Assembly (NCBI GenBank): GCA_020635135.1
Contig: JACKAJ010000016.1
Location: forward strand, 62,001-126,000
Direction: 5' to 3'
From: Halobacteriovoraceae bacterium
Lineage (GTDB): Bacteria; Bdellovibrionota; Bacteriovoracia; Bacteriovoracales; Bacteriovoracaceae
DNA: 64,000 bases
A program made the translations under genes and the position numbers. The notes below the pieces were generated by a model. It was given only the letters and a program-made list of their open reading frames with translations, was not told the origin of the DNA and did not search any database. The stretch's first letter is position 1. Every line of letters begins with the position of its first letter. Positions 35,563 to 44,451 of the stretch are shown one piece after another.

Positions 35563-36680
35563 CAAACAAGTCCAGCTAAATATTTTTGAATATAATCGAG
35601 GTCTTCATCGTTAAAGGTATAATCGTTATTAAAATCAAATCTTAAATCCCCAGTTGATCGGCGATACTCTTTGTCGTAAATGAGTTCATAGTCATTAGAA
35701 GTTATTTGTCCATCACCATCGTAATCACCTCGCAACTCTAAGCGATCACAATTATCGATATTGTCTTTTCCCATTTCAATTTCGTAGACCACACCTCGAC
35801 CATTTTTCTTAAACTGATCCATCCAACAATTGAACGCTTGACTTGAACTATAATCATAACCACTAGTAAAAAAACTTCTTTGCACATCATCGCCATAACT
35901 TGGGTACATAAGGTGATGATAGGAATTAAAAACAAAGCCTCTCTCACGGCTAACAGAATTTCCACTCAAAGGATCGATAAAATAATAAAAACTTTGTTCA
36001 CACCTTCCGGTAAAACGCGCACCGTAATCTAAAAGTTTATTGAAATCATGCAGACCTTCGAGGGGGACGCTTCCATCGTAAGTATTGGCCGAGTGATGGA
36101 GACCTAAGTTGTGGGCTAGTTCGTGAGCAGCTACATCGGCAAGTGAATCCAATTGGCCATCATACTCGACGAGAAATCCACTATATTTATCTTCTGGAAG
36201 AGTCCACAAATGGGCCACTCCATTACAGGCTCCCAAAAGCTCATAATTAAATAAAAGTGTGAAGGTATTGGCCTTTCCATAGAGATCGAGCATGCTATCA
36301 AGATCCTCACAAGATCCAATGAAAAAGAGATCGTCTATTACTGATTCAAAACTTTGGAGATAAAACTTTAAATGCTGATGCCCATCTTTATCGCGAAAAC
36401 GCGTATTAATTTCATCTAAGGCTTCCCGAGCTGCTGTTTCTGGATCATCAACTAAAAGTTCTGAACTTGCATTGATGAAAACAACATGGGTTGCAACTTG
36501 GCGCTTAAAATCGTCGTGATCATAGCCTCCTTTAATCATTTGCCCAAAACACTCTTCTCCTCCCTGGCAGAGTTCACTTTGGACTCCTTCTGGAGTCACT
36601 GCTGCACTTCCACTCGAGCGGCTACCTTGCTGGAGACAAGCCGATAAAGTGATAAATAAGCTTAAGGTAATGAGTTTCAA
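35556..36680 (-). CDS. Lipoprotein zinc metalloprotease with dockerin-like C-terminal EF-hand pair
   Basis: About 374 residues from TTG 36680 (GAGG five bases upstream; GTG 36686 and an ATG further up are alternatives). Lipobox LSAC. The protease has the extended metzincin zinc motif HELAHNLGLHH and a Met turn near HLMYP. The last ~60 residues contain two calcium-loop motifs: DYDGDGQITSNDYELI and DFNNDYTFNDEDLDYIQKYL, spaced as in type I dockerin. Dockerins bind cohesins in cellulosomes; here they may anchor the enzyme to a partner. Probably a surface protease. The stop lies in an insertion-element target repeat. Confidence 0.82.
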   Translation of the reverse strand: MKLITLSLFITLSACLQQGSRSSGSAAVTPEGVQSELCQGGEECFGQMIKGGYDHDDFKRQVATHVVFINASSELLVDDPETAAREALDEINTRFRDKDGHQHLKFYLQSFESVIDDLFFIGSCEDLDSMLDLYGKANTFTLLFNYELLGACNGVAHLWTLPEDKYSGFLVEYDGQLDSLADVAAHELAHNLGLHHSANTYDGSVPLEGLHDFNKLLDYGARFTGRCEQSFYYFIDPLSGNSVSRERGFVFNSYHHLMYPSYGDDVQRSFFTSGYDYSSSQAFNCWMDQFKKNGRGVVYEIEMGKDNIDNCDRLELRGDYDGDGQITSNDYELIYDKEYRRSTGDLRFDFNNDYTFNDEDLDYIQKYLAGLVCN

Positions 36681-36817
36681 TCCCACCTCAATATTATCGC
36701 ATATCAATAAGTTACTGAGCCCCAAATTACAATAACCCATTGATATTATAGGGTTTTAAACCTTATCGGTGTTTTTTTATCAAATATTAATGCCAATAAA
36801 TTTTGCTAGCCGATGGG

Positions 36818-38068
36818 CTAGTAGGATTCTGTGTGGTCTTCTCGAATGCTATCGAGCTCATTGATAAGAGAATCGAAGTCTTCAGAATATTTTTTCTGAT
36901 CCTGGTACTTTTCTTTTAGTGATTTTTCAAATGGATTACCGTCATTTTGAATTTTTAAAGGCTTAACGGATGCTGGTAGTCTTATTGGTTGCTTGGGTTT
37001 AAAAGGTTTCGCTTCAACGTTTCCTTTTATACGCTCATCCATAGGAACCGAGGCTTCCACTTTTTCATCCCAGCTAATTCGGTAGTGATTAACAGGAGTT
37101 TCTTGTTTCTTAGATTTTTTCGATTTTAGAGAATTATAAGTTTCTGTCTGTTCTTCAAAAATAGTCGTCGAGCTTGGAACCCTTGAAAGTCCATATTTTT
37201 TCCGAAATTTTCTCTTTGATCGAGAAGATAGAAAATAGTAGCGTTGTTCCCGTGAAGGAAGATTGCTCTCTCTTAATTGAGGGCGAACTTCAGGAACGAC
37301 TTGTTCTTCAACACTCGCAATACCTCTTTTGTTTTCCGGAGACTGAAAACTATTATCGAGATTGGCCAACGATTGACTTATTTGTTGAATTTCTTCTGAT
37401 GTGGAATGAGATTTTTTTTCAGCATACATTTCACCAATGCCACCTTTACTTAACGGTTTAACACTTGGAAAACCTCTCTTAAGTTTATAAAAACTATCTT
37501 TACCAATAAGTGTCGCAATTCTCGGTCTTCCATCATTGTAATCTTTTTGAATAAAACTAAACTCACCATCTTCAAGCGCGGCCACCTTGTATTTATCATA
37601 AACATTGCTTAATTCTGCATTTCCATTTAAAACAAATACGTGAGTTTTTTCACTTTGTTCAGAATATTGGATTATTGTATCCCCTTCATTCACTGTCACA
37701 AGTGCATTCGCAGTCTCAAAATATAAAGATCCATATTTACTCGATTTGTGTTGAATCCAAGCTGAACCTTTAATAAGTTTGTACGATTGATAGTCGAGTT
37801 TTAAATGAGATCCCCCTTGCAAATTGAGCATTTGATCAAAAGGCCCTAAAAGACTGAGACTGGAGTTTTCTTCTACAAGTATTTCATCTCCGAAATAAAC
37901 GTACTCACCTTTTTTCAATGTTTTTGTACTTCCTGTTTTTGAAACAGAAAAGCCATATCCTTTTAACTCAAGAACTTGAAACTTACTAGCATAAGCTTGA
38001 GCGGCAGTACTCAAAGTTAAAATCAGAATGAATTTAAATATTTTGGCTTCTAACCACAATTTTTTCAT
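36818..38068 (-). CDS. Exported FecR-like protein with long charged tail
   Basis: 416 residues. A signal peptide (cut near AQAYA) is followed by a FecR-like domain: residues ~50-150 with FGDEILVEENSSLSLLGPFDQMLNLQGGSHLKL (quoted in parts as FGDEILVEENS, LNLQGGSHLKLD), and SAWIQHK, ETANALVTVNEGDTI. The remaining half is a low-complexity basic tail (SRSKRKFRKKYG). FecR domains often sit in exported scaffolds. It overlaps the upstream TPR gene by 35 bases, so the pair is co-translated. Role unknown. Confidence 0.7.
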   Translation of the reverse strand: MKKLWLEAKIFKFILILTLSTAAQAYASKFQVLELKGYGFSVSKTGSTKTLKKGEYVYFGDEILVEENSSLSLLGPFDQMLNLQGGSHLKLDYQSYKLIKGSAWIQHKSSKYGSLYFETANALVTVNEGDTIIQYSEQSEKTHVFVLNGNAELSNVYDKYKVAALEDGEFSFIQKDYNDGRPRIATLIGKDSFYKLKRGFPSVKPLSKGGIGEMYAEKKSHSTSEEIQQISQSLANLDNSFQSPENKRGIASVEEQVVPEVRPQLRESNLPSREQRYYFLSSRSKRKFRKKYGLSRVPSSTTIFEEQTETYNSLKSKKSKKQETPVNHYRISWDEKVEASVPMDERIKGNVEAKPFKPKQPIRLPASVKPLKIQNDGNPFEKSLKEKYQDQKKYSEDFDSLINELDSIREDHTESY

Positions 38069-38774
38069 AATGCTTTCTTATAATTTCCCATTCTTTCGTA
38101 TTTCTATATTTCTTTCGAAATTCTTCTACAGTCTCTGTGAAATCTTTAAAGTCGCCTTGCTGAAATGAAGCGAGGCCTCGCCATAATTTCGCTTTAAGAA
38201 AATGTTTAGTATGGGGATATTTTCTTAAAAGATAATCCAAAACGTTTTTAGCTTGTTTGTAATATTCACCTGTCTGATAGCAACTAAATGCTGAACGCAT
38301 CAGTGTTTCTTCGGAGAGATACTTTGATTCTGGGTATTGATTTATCAATTCAATATAAAATTGAGACGCTTTTGTATAATTTTTTAATTTATATTCACGG
38401 TTAGCAATAGTATAAAGCTTATACTCTCCCCATTTATAAATATCATACTGTACGTGATCTATTCCTCTCCCATTTCGCTTGATACTCTCAATAGGTTGAA
38501 AGCTCGCGATCATTCTTCCACCACCGGTAGTGCTTTCGTCACTTTCATTAAGCTTTAAAGAAAGATAGTGATTTTTATTCTTTAACTTTTCAAGATCGTA
38601 TTGAGTTCGATTGAGTTTTGCTTTTAAGTCTTGATTTTCTTTAGCGAGTTTAAGTGATTTATAATAGTACTCATGACCAACATCATAAGAAGATAAGAGT
38701 GTATCAAGGCGATATCCTTTATAAGAATAAAAAATAAAACCCGTCACTAAAAATATAAATAAAAAGGCTCTCAT
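38034..38774 (-). CDS. Membrane-anchored coiled-coil TPR protein
   Basis: 246 residues. One N-terminal membrane helix (RAFLFIFLVTGFIFYSY), a coiled coil (about 42-75) and TPR-like repeats from about 125: YKLKNYTKASQFYIELINQYPESK, YKQAKNVLDYLLRKYPHTKHF and FQQGDFKDFTETVEEFRKKY. This is the layout of CpoB/YbgF-type periplasmic proteins, though too far for a firm name. It overlaps the FecR-like gene by 35 bases, suggesting they interact. Confidence 0.7.
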   Translation of the reverse strand: MRAFLFIFLVTGFIFYSYKGYRLDTLLSSYDVGHEYYYKSLKLAKENQDLKAKLNRTQYDLEKLKNKNHYLSLKLNESDESTTGGGRMIASFQPIESIKRNGRGIDHVQYDIYKWGEYKLYTIANREYKLKNYTKASQFYIELINQYPESKYLSEETLMRSAFSCYQTGEYYKQAKNVLDYLLRKYPHTKHFLKAKLWRGLASFQQGDFKDFTETVEEFRKKYRNTKEWEIIRKHYEKIVVRSQNI

Positions 38775-38947
38775 CTATACCTCTCTCATAATCTTTTCGA
38801 CAATTAATTCGAGTACTTTAGTATTAATTTTGCTGAGTTTTTTGATCTAACATCCTGAAATAACAATTTTCCTCTGTTTTCCCGCTGGTTTCACTCAAGT
38901 TTAAAAAGCAATATCCGATAAGTTTGAAGACTTTCACTGGAGATTTT

Positions 38948-39166
38948 ATGAATCAGGCTACATTGATCACTTTAATAGTTTGTCTCCCACTTTGTGTCTA
39001 TTTAGGGATCAAAATTCAAATATTTAAAAAGAAAAGAAAAGATAGTGATAGCAAAAGCAATATCATAGATAAATACAGCAAGAATATGTTTATTCTCAAC
39101 GAGAGTCAGTCAGATGAGATTCATGATACCTCTGATAATCCTGATAAGCCCAAAAAAGTCGCTTAA
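38948..39166 (+). CDS. Small single-helix membrane protein
   Basis: 72 residues from ATG 38948 (TGGAG five bases upstream). One N-terminal membrane helix (ATLITLIVCLPLCVYLGIKI) and a charged cytosolic tail with many Asp, Lys and Ser. No family recognised. It overlaps the converging exported-protein gene by four bases. Confidence 0.6.
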   Translation: MNQATLITLIVCLPLCVYLGIKIQIFKKKRKDSDSKSNIIDKYSKNMFILNESQSDEIHDTSDNPDKPKKVA

Positions 39167-39792
39167 CGCCAAGTTTTATTTTTTTCATCGAAATGGAGAA
39201 CTAAAGATCTTGTTGAATCTTTGAGAAAGATTTCAAATGGTTCTATGTTGTTGAGCTCTTTAAATTGAATGTCTGCCTTTTTGCCGAGTTCATTACCCAT
39301 CCAATTCGTTTTTTCAGTGCTAAGATTTGGCCCATAAGTTATAAACGATTGATCCATCTCTCTGCGATCAATTGTGATAATATCAATTCTCATCGTTTGT
39401 ATTTTTTCTGAAGTTTCTAACTTCCCTTCGTTGATAACAAAGATAAGAACCCCTCTTTGCTTGTTCATTTCTTTGAAAAGAATTCTTTCAATATTGGCAT
39501 CACCACCGCGGCAAGGATGCTTAAATTTTAAAACTAATTCGCTGCCACTTTTATAGATAAATGAATACAAATGTCCGTCTGTATACTGAAAGTTTATTTT
39601 CTCGTTAACAGCATCTTTGTCTAAATCAATAAAGTAATCACCACTCTTGGCCGTAAACTTGTTGGATTGTTGCTTATCTTTCTCCAAAATAGATTTTTCA
39701 TCTAAAAATATTTCTTCAAAATCTCGTTGGTCAAAAGCAAAACTCCTTCCAAAAATGGCACAAAAGAATAAAAAGGCCCATAGTCTTTTCAT
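39163..39792 (-). CDS. Exported protein of unknown function
   Basis: 209 residues with a signal peptide (cut near GRSFA). Mature part mixed alpha/beta (YFIDLDKDAVNEKINFQYTDG and SFIYKSGSELVLKF). The DLDKDA stretch looks like a calcium-binding loop. No family recognised. It overlaps the upstream exchanger gene by four bases, so the two share a transcript. Confidence 0.7.
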   Translation of the reverse strand: MKRLWAFLFFCAIFGRSFAFDQRDFEEIFLDEKSILEKDKQQSNKFTAKSGDYFIDLDKDAVNEKINFQYTDGHLYSFIYKSGSELVLKFKHPCRGGDANIERILFKEMNKQRGVLIFVINEGKLETSEKIQTMRIDIITIDRREMDQSFITYGPNLSTEKTNWMGNELGKKADIQFKELNNIEPFEIFLKDSTRSLVLHFDEKNKTWR

Positions 39793-40724
39793 GATTGAAT
39801 CCAGTACTGAACAACTAAACCATAGGTTATCAAGAAAAGTAGTCCCGTTCTTTTTCCAAGGATCCCTTTGAGAAGGATTAACTGTGCGATAAAATAAACT
39901 GCAAAGATATTAAGGATAGAAATTTCATACTGGATATTGATTCCCTCCAGGGAATACTGATAAATGCCCGTTGAGCCAAGTATCAAGGTAATGTTAAAAA
40001 TATTGGAACCGATGATATTACCCAAAATAAGATTAACATCGCGCTTTTTATAGCAAGCGATGAGAGCTGTAAACAATTCTGGAGCAGACGTCCCCAGGGC
40101 CAAAGCAATGGCCGATATAATATATTCTGGCATTTCAAAGTACTTTCCCATCGAAACAGTGGATTGAATGAGATACTTTCCACCAAAATACATAAAACCA
40201 ATACTCAATGAAAATTTAATAGCATGCCAAAGATTATTTCGTGGGTTTGAGGATTCATCATCTTCAAGATCAAATTTATCATGCACCAAAATGTAATAGA
40301 GATAAAAAACAAAAAACAATCCAAGGAGAATAAGCGCTTCCCAGGAAATTCTTTTAAAGACAAAATAAATCCCGGTGAAAAGAGCTGTGGCAATTAAATG
40401 AAAATATAATTGCATTTTCTGAGATTTATCAGTCGCTTTTATTTCGACTAGAAAACAAACTATACCTAAAATTAAGGCCGTGTTCGAAATATTCGAACCC
40501 ACGATATTTCCAAGCGAAACTAAGGGCTTTCCCTCTAAGCAAGCTAATTGTGAGACAAACAGCTCTGGCAAGGATGTTCCAAAACCAATAAAGAGAACAC
40601 CAACAATCACAGGTGGAAGTCGAAAGGCTTTACCAAGAGTTTCAGCACTATCGAGAGCGAGGGTTGATCCGTAGAGCAACAAACCTACAGAGAGAATAAA
40701 GTATAAAATAATTTCTATCAGCAT
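39789..40724 (-). CDS. Sodium/calcium exchanger-family antiporter (YrbG-like)
   Basis: 311 residues, about ten membrane segments. Both alpha repeats of the CaCA family are present: GFGTSLPELFVSQLA with GNIVGSNISNTALILG near residues 47-90, and ALGTSAPELFTALIA with GNIIGSNIFNITLILG near 215-255. These hold the ion-binding acid residues. It probably exports calcium against sodium or protons across the inner membrane. Its transcript runs into a small exported-protein gene. Confidence 0.9.
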   Translation of the reverse strand: MLIEIILYFILSVGLLLYGSTLALDSAETLGKAFRLPPVIVGVLFIGFGTSLPELFVSQLACLEGKPLVSLGNIVGSNISNTALILGIVCFLVEIKATDKSQKMQLYFHLIATALFTGIYFVFKRISWEALILLGLFFVFYLYYILVHDKFDLEDDESSNPRNNLWHAIKFSLSIGFMYFGGKYLIQSTVSMGKYFEMPEYIISAIALALGTSAPELFTALIACYKKRDVNLILGNIIGSNIFNITLILGSTGIYQYSLEGINIQYEISILNIFAVYFIAQLILLKGILGKRTGLLFLITYGLVVQYWIQS

Positions 40725-40778
40725 TGTTTTTCTTTTCTATCGACAATTGTTTTTATTTTGGGCACACTCATATTATCT

Positions 40779-41273
40779 ATGAAAAAATGGATCTCTTCAA
40801 TTTTTGAGAATCTCAACAAAAAAACGTTTTCTTACATTACCACTGTTTTTTGTTTCTCGGGGGATCTAATCTTTATTATTTTTATAAAGTTTATCCTATT
40901 AAGTGATAGTAACATCAAGGCTTTTATCTTTGAAAACTCACCTCCCTCCTATAGACAAATTTTTATCAACCTCTCTGCCGAAGAACAGATGCAATTTATT
41001 ACTCTCTTTGTAAACACTATCAATCTCTTTATTATGGGAATCTTGCTCTTGAATGTTCTGTTTTATTCTCTTTTTCTCAAAGACAAAAAATGGGGAATTC
41101 TTTATATAAAAGACGGGACGGCTCTTTTAGGATTTCTTTTCAGTATTGTCACTTTTTATGAAGCTTTATCTTACTCTGCCTTTTGGGCCATCGTCCTCCT
41201 GGCCTTAACTCCAGGTTACATCTACGTCTACCTCGGTATGCGCCACTTTTATCCCAAAAAAATTAAATCATAA
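40779..41273 (+). CDS. Four-helix membrane protein of unknown function
   Basis: 164 residues from ATG 40779 (TTG 40758 is an alternative). Four hydrophobic segments: near residues 18-40, 75-97, 104-121 and 128-148. No family recognised and no strong ribosome site. It is divergent from the exchanger gene and converges with the next gene, with a dispersed repeat (41287-41340) between them. Confidence 0.65.
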   Translation: MKKWISSIFENLNKKTFSYITTVFCFSGDLIFIIFIKFILLSDSNIKAFIFENSPPSYRQIFINLSAEEQMQFITLFVNTINLFIMGILLLNVLFYSLFLKDKKWGILYIKDGTALLGFLFSIVTFYEALSYSAFWAIVLLALTPGYIYVYLGMRHFYPKKIKS

Positions 41274-41286
41274 GGCGAACTTTTAG

Positions 41287-41340
41287 TACGTCGCAGTCTT
41301 TGAGACACGAAAACGACGACGAAGATCGACGTTTATCCGC
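41287..41340 (+). repeat. Dispersed degenerate repeat, copy B
   Basis: ACGTCGCAGTCTTTGAGACACG, partly matching copy A2 (ACGTTGCAGCTTTTGAGACTCG), followed by ATCGACGTTTATC, the exact reverse of copy A1. It sits between two converging genes. Confidence 0.5.
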
Positions 41341-41354
41341 TTCCATCCCCCCAC

Positions 41355-42344
41355 TTAGAAGTAATACTTGATTCCAAATTGCCAGTACGCTGAAAGAAAT
41401 GCCAAGCCATAACCCAACTTAAAATCAAAAGCGTAAGGCCCTCGACTAATTTCTGTCTGCCCGTAAAGACCTAAAGTAATGAGAGTGTCGCCATCAACAT
41501 CTAAATCCCCAGAATTTTCCCAATCATTAGAGCGATAAATGAGATCCATTCCCGTGGTGACAATAAATTGCTCGGGCTTAATATCAAAGCTCACCCCAGC
41601 CCCAGTCATGATCCCCATGGTCGCAATATCAGATTTATCGTAGACCCCTGATTGCTCGCCAGAAATATCAATAGTCGACAGAGGACCAAAGAAGCAAGCA
41701 TGCGAAGTCATGTGAAAATTATTAAAGACAAAATCGTAGGCGATTCCAGTACAATAACCCCGCAATTGAGCATAGAGAAGAAACTCTGCACCGGTTTGGT
41801 CCTTGGCCAAACGATCTTCTTGCCATGAAATAAAGGTCGAATAAAGCGAAAATTTTCTTTTAAGAACTAATTTCTTTTTCTTTTCTTTTTTAGCAATCTT
41901 TTTAGGAGGTAGTCGCTTTTTAGCAACTTTTTGTTTTCGAGCTTTCTTTTTAGTTAGAAGTCGATCTATTTGCACGATTTTAGCGCGCACACTTTGGGCC
42001 TGCCTGGATTTATAACGATAGAGTTCAGCCACATAGGAAGAATTTAATCCCTCCTGACGATAAAGCTTTGATTGTGTCCTCGCGTAGAGAACCATATCAA
42101 CTTGTGCAAGTTTTAAAAAAGTTTCGAGTTGTCTGCGATTAAGTTTTCTGGTTCGAGCAAGTTTTCGAGTATAGTTTTTATAAGCCGTGTAATTCATTTT
42201 AGGTTTTAAATAAGGACTCTTTCTTAAGCCCTTGATCATTTTTGAACGAAGAATGCTCAATTTCTTAACCCCATTTTTTTGGGCCAAAGCCTGTGAGCTA
42301 AAACTCACCAAAAGAAATAGAATCATCAATCTTTTTAAAACCAT
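41355..42344 (-). CDS. Exported basic protein with beta-barrel-like C-terminus
   Basis: 329 residues with a signal peptide (cut near SSQALA). The first half is very basic and helical, with lysine runs (KKARKQKVAKKRLPPKK). The second half alternates aromatic and polar residues and ends FGIKYYF, with C-terminal Phe as in outer-membrane barrels. It overlaps the upstream haem-barrel gene by ten bases, so the two are linked. The basic half might bind peptidoglycan or lipopolysaccharide (inference). Confidence 0.68.
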   Translation of the reverse strand: MVLKRLMILFLLVSFSSQALAQKNGVKKLSILRSKMIKGLRKSPYLKPKMNYTAYKNYTRKLARTRKLNRRQLETFLKLAQVDMVLYARTQSKLYRQEGLNSSYVAELYRYKSRQAQSVRAKIVQIDRLLTKKKARKQKVAKKRLPPKKIAKKEKKKKLVLKRKFSLYSTFISWQEDRLAKDQTGAEFLLYAQLRGYCTGIAYDFVFNNFHMTSHACFFGPLSTIDISGEQSGVYDKSDIATMGIMTGAGVSFDIKPEQFIVTTGMDLIYRSNDWENSGDLDVDGDTLITLGLYGQTEISRGPYAFDFKLGYGLAFLSAYWQFGIKYYF

Positions 42345-43504
42345 AAGTGTATTTGATTAAGAAACGTCCAAGAATCTTTATTCACATTGTTCTCTAAAAA
42401 TATTCTTCCTGCCGAAATTTCTGAGCGAATTTCAAACCTTGGGAGCGGGAACCACTGTAGACCTGTCGTCATCCTATAAGCCGTGTTTTCGGTACTTCCC
42501 TCCGGAACATTGGTGTAACGTTCAAAGGTGGTGAGGTTATGCAAACCTCTCTTTAATTTAATCATCGACTGTAAAAAGAAATAATTATCAGAAGCTTTAG
42601 TCGTTACACCGGTATTGAGATCGGTAATTTCTTGATCATGAAGAAAACCATATTCCGCAACGAGACTTGCCCCTTTAAAAAATCCGACTCGAGCATGGAG
42701 AGCTGCGAGAGTTCTGGATAGAAATTCATGGCTCGCGGAGAGGATAGAAGCCCCTACACGAAAATCACTAGCCAAATTATATTCAAGCATCGATGAAAAA
42801 CCTGCAAGCCTGACATCCGCATCATCTGAAAGATCTCCGACAAAATAATTCACTCCCAATTCAAAACTCTCATTATACCAATGGGCCACGACACCATGAG
42901 ATTGATCGTTTTGGGCGATACCTGTTCTTGCTCGAGCGAAAAGAATGTGGTCTGGAACTCGCACCCCAAACACGACGTCCATTTTCCCTGCATAGATTCT
43001 AAATTTATTACTAAAAGCGTACATGAGATAATGTTCGCGCGAGATAGATTTCATTTTAGATCCAAAACCCTCTTCCTCTGGCAACATCCCATAAGAAAAA
43101 GACATGATAAATTTATCTTGCATCATTCGAAGCACAACATTGCCATCAAGTTGCATGTGATAATAGCGATTTTCAGATCCCCCTTGCCCGAAATTATCAG
43201 TCACCATAATGCCGCGATAATCGAGAGACGGCCGAAAGAAGGTACTTTTGTAATTGACCTTTCCAAAAAAGCCAGAGTATTCCGAAAGTTTTGAATCGCT
43301 GACAGAATCGGGAATAAAAAGGCGACCCGCGATCAAGTTGGCGCCAAGAGCGCGACCGTAATCATTGAGCGGACCATTTCCGAAAGCATTGTAGTGACAA
43401 GTCAGACAAGCAGCATAGCCATAGCCGATAAAATTGGTATAGGCATAAGCGCGAGGCTTAAGAAAAAAACCACTGGCAATAAAAATTAGAAATAATATTT
43501 TCAT
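42335..43504 (-). CDS. Outer-membrane beta-barrel-like protein with N-terminal monohaem site
   Basis: 389 residues. A signal peptide (cut near AYA) is followed right away by CLTCH (Cys33-His37), a c-type haem site, then ~350 residues of alternating strands with aromatic girdles (YYHMQLDGNVVLRMMQDKFIM in parts) ending IHLWF. It resembles porin-cytochrome proteins in layout but not in sequence that I can name. It could conduct electrons across the outer membrane. A perfect 11-bp inverted repeat lies six bases upstream of the start, where no ribosome site is seen. Confidence 0.7.
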   Translation of the reverse strand: MKILFLIFIASGFFLKPRAYAYTNFIGYGYAACLTCHYNAFGNGPLNDYGRALGANLIAGRLFIPDSVSDSKLSEYSGFFGKVNYKSTFFRPSLDYRGIMVTDNFGQGGSENRYYHMQLDGNVVLRMMQDKFIMSFSYGMLPEEEGFGSKMKSISREHYLMYAFSNKFRIYAGKMDVVFGVRVPDHILFARARTGIAQNDQSHGVVAHWYNESFELGVNYFVGDLSDDADVRLAGFSSMLEYNLASDFRVGASILSASHEFLSRTLAALHARVGFFKGASLVAEYGFLHDQEITDLNTGVTTKASDNYFFLQSMIKLKRGLHNLTTFERYTNVPEGSTENTAYRMTTGLQWFPLPRFEIRSEISAGRIFLENNVNKDSWTFLNQIHLWF

Positions 43505-43509
43505 TTAAT

Positions 43510-43535
43510 ATAATACTTATCTGCATAAGTATTAT
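43510..43535. promoter_or_regulatory. Perfect 11-bp inverted repeat before the haem-barrel gene
   Basis: ATAATACTTAT (43510-43520), CTGC, then ATAAGTATTAT (43525-43535). It overlaps the place where a ribosome site should be, so it may be an operator or a translation-blocking hairpin. Confidence 0.5.
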
Positions 43536-43602
43536 TTCTAATTCACTGGTCTCTGTAAAGTTATCCTATTGAAAATTAAGGAGAAGTCGAATGAATGCTG
43601 AT

Positions 43603-44400
43603 CTACATTCCCTTTATCCAATCAATGATCATGTCTCTTTGAGTTTGGTTGAGTGGAGTTTGAGGAGACTCAGGCATATCCGCAGGTTGTCCACCTGATC
43701 CGATCAACGTATTATAGATATAAGATTGTGTTTCATCTCCGGCCGTGACGAGAGCATTTCCACCAAAGCTCGCTGCTTGCCATTGAGCATCCGTGACAGT
43801 GTTAGAAACGAGATTCACCCCACCAACATTTTCAAGATTAAATCCCCCGCGACTTCCACCATTGGTGTGGCAATTGGCACATTTAAGTTTTAAAACATCG
43901 ATGGCCGCAACTCTTCTTTGGCCTTGAGGATCTGAAGGCATAGTGGTCGTAGTTATTCCGCCTCCACCATCACTGAGGCTATTGATCCAAGTTTTTACGA
44001 TATCAAGTTCGCTAGATGTGAGTGATGGGCTTCCTTGTGGGGGCATAGGATTTTGAGCTGTTGCTGGATCGAGATAACTAACAATCAAGGGCGATGTCTC
44101 TGCGCTTCCAGGGACAACAAGTCCACCAGAGAGAGTCAGCCAATCTTCTTCACTCCAAACAGCAAAACTTCCAAAGCTACTATCAGCACCGTGGCAGTCT
44201 CCACACTTTGGCGCAAAAACGAGGGCCTGAGCTTGTTGAAATTCAGGCGAAGAATTATTCCCACCACTTCCTGGCCCAGGACCAATAGGATTATTCTCAC
44301 CAACAGGATTCACCACACCAAGTACAGTATGGGCCTTGTCTGATTTACAACTAAAAAATAAAATAAAGATAAGTAGCAATGGTGTCGCAAACGTTCTCAA
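43603..44400 (-). CDS. Dihaem c-type cytochrome lipoprotein
   Basis: 265 residues. Cys18 lies in a loose lipobox (FFSC), then a glycine/proline linker. Haem sites: CGDCH (Cys66-His70) and CANCH (Cys174-His178). MPPQGSP and DMPESP give likely Met ligands after each. The C-terminal domain (GGFNLENVGGVNL, TDAQWQA, SYIYNTLIG, QPADMP) is shared with the next gene upstream, so one is a duplicate. Probably periplasmic side of the outer membrane. Confidence 0.85.
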   Translation of the reverse strand: MRTFATPLLLIFILFFSCKSDKAHTVLGVVNPVGENNPIGPGPGSGGNNSSPEFQQAQALVFAPKCGDCHGADSSFGSFAVWSEEDWLTLSGGLVVPGSAETSPLIVSYLDPATAQNPMPPQGSPSLTSSELDIVKTWINSLSDGGGGITTTTMPSDPQGQRRVAAIDVLKLKCANCHTNGGSRGGFNLENVGGVNLVSNTVTDAQWQAASFGGNALVTAGDETQSYIYNTLIGSGGQPADMPESPQTPLNQTQRDMIIDWIKGM

Positions 44401-44451
44401 TTAAATATCCTCGCACAAAAATTTATTACATTAAAAATTGTATAATACTTT

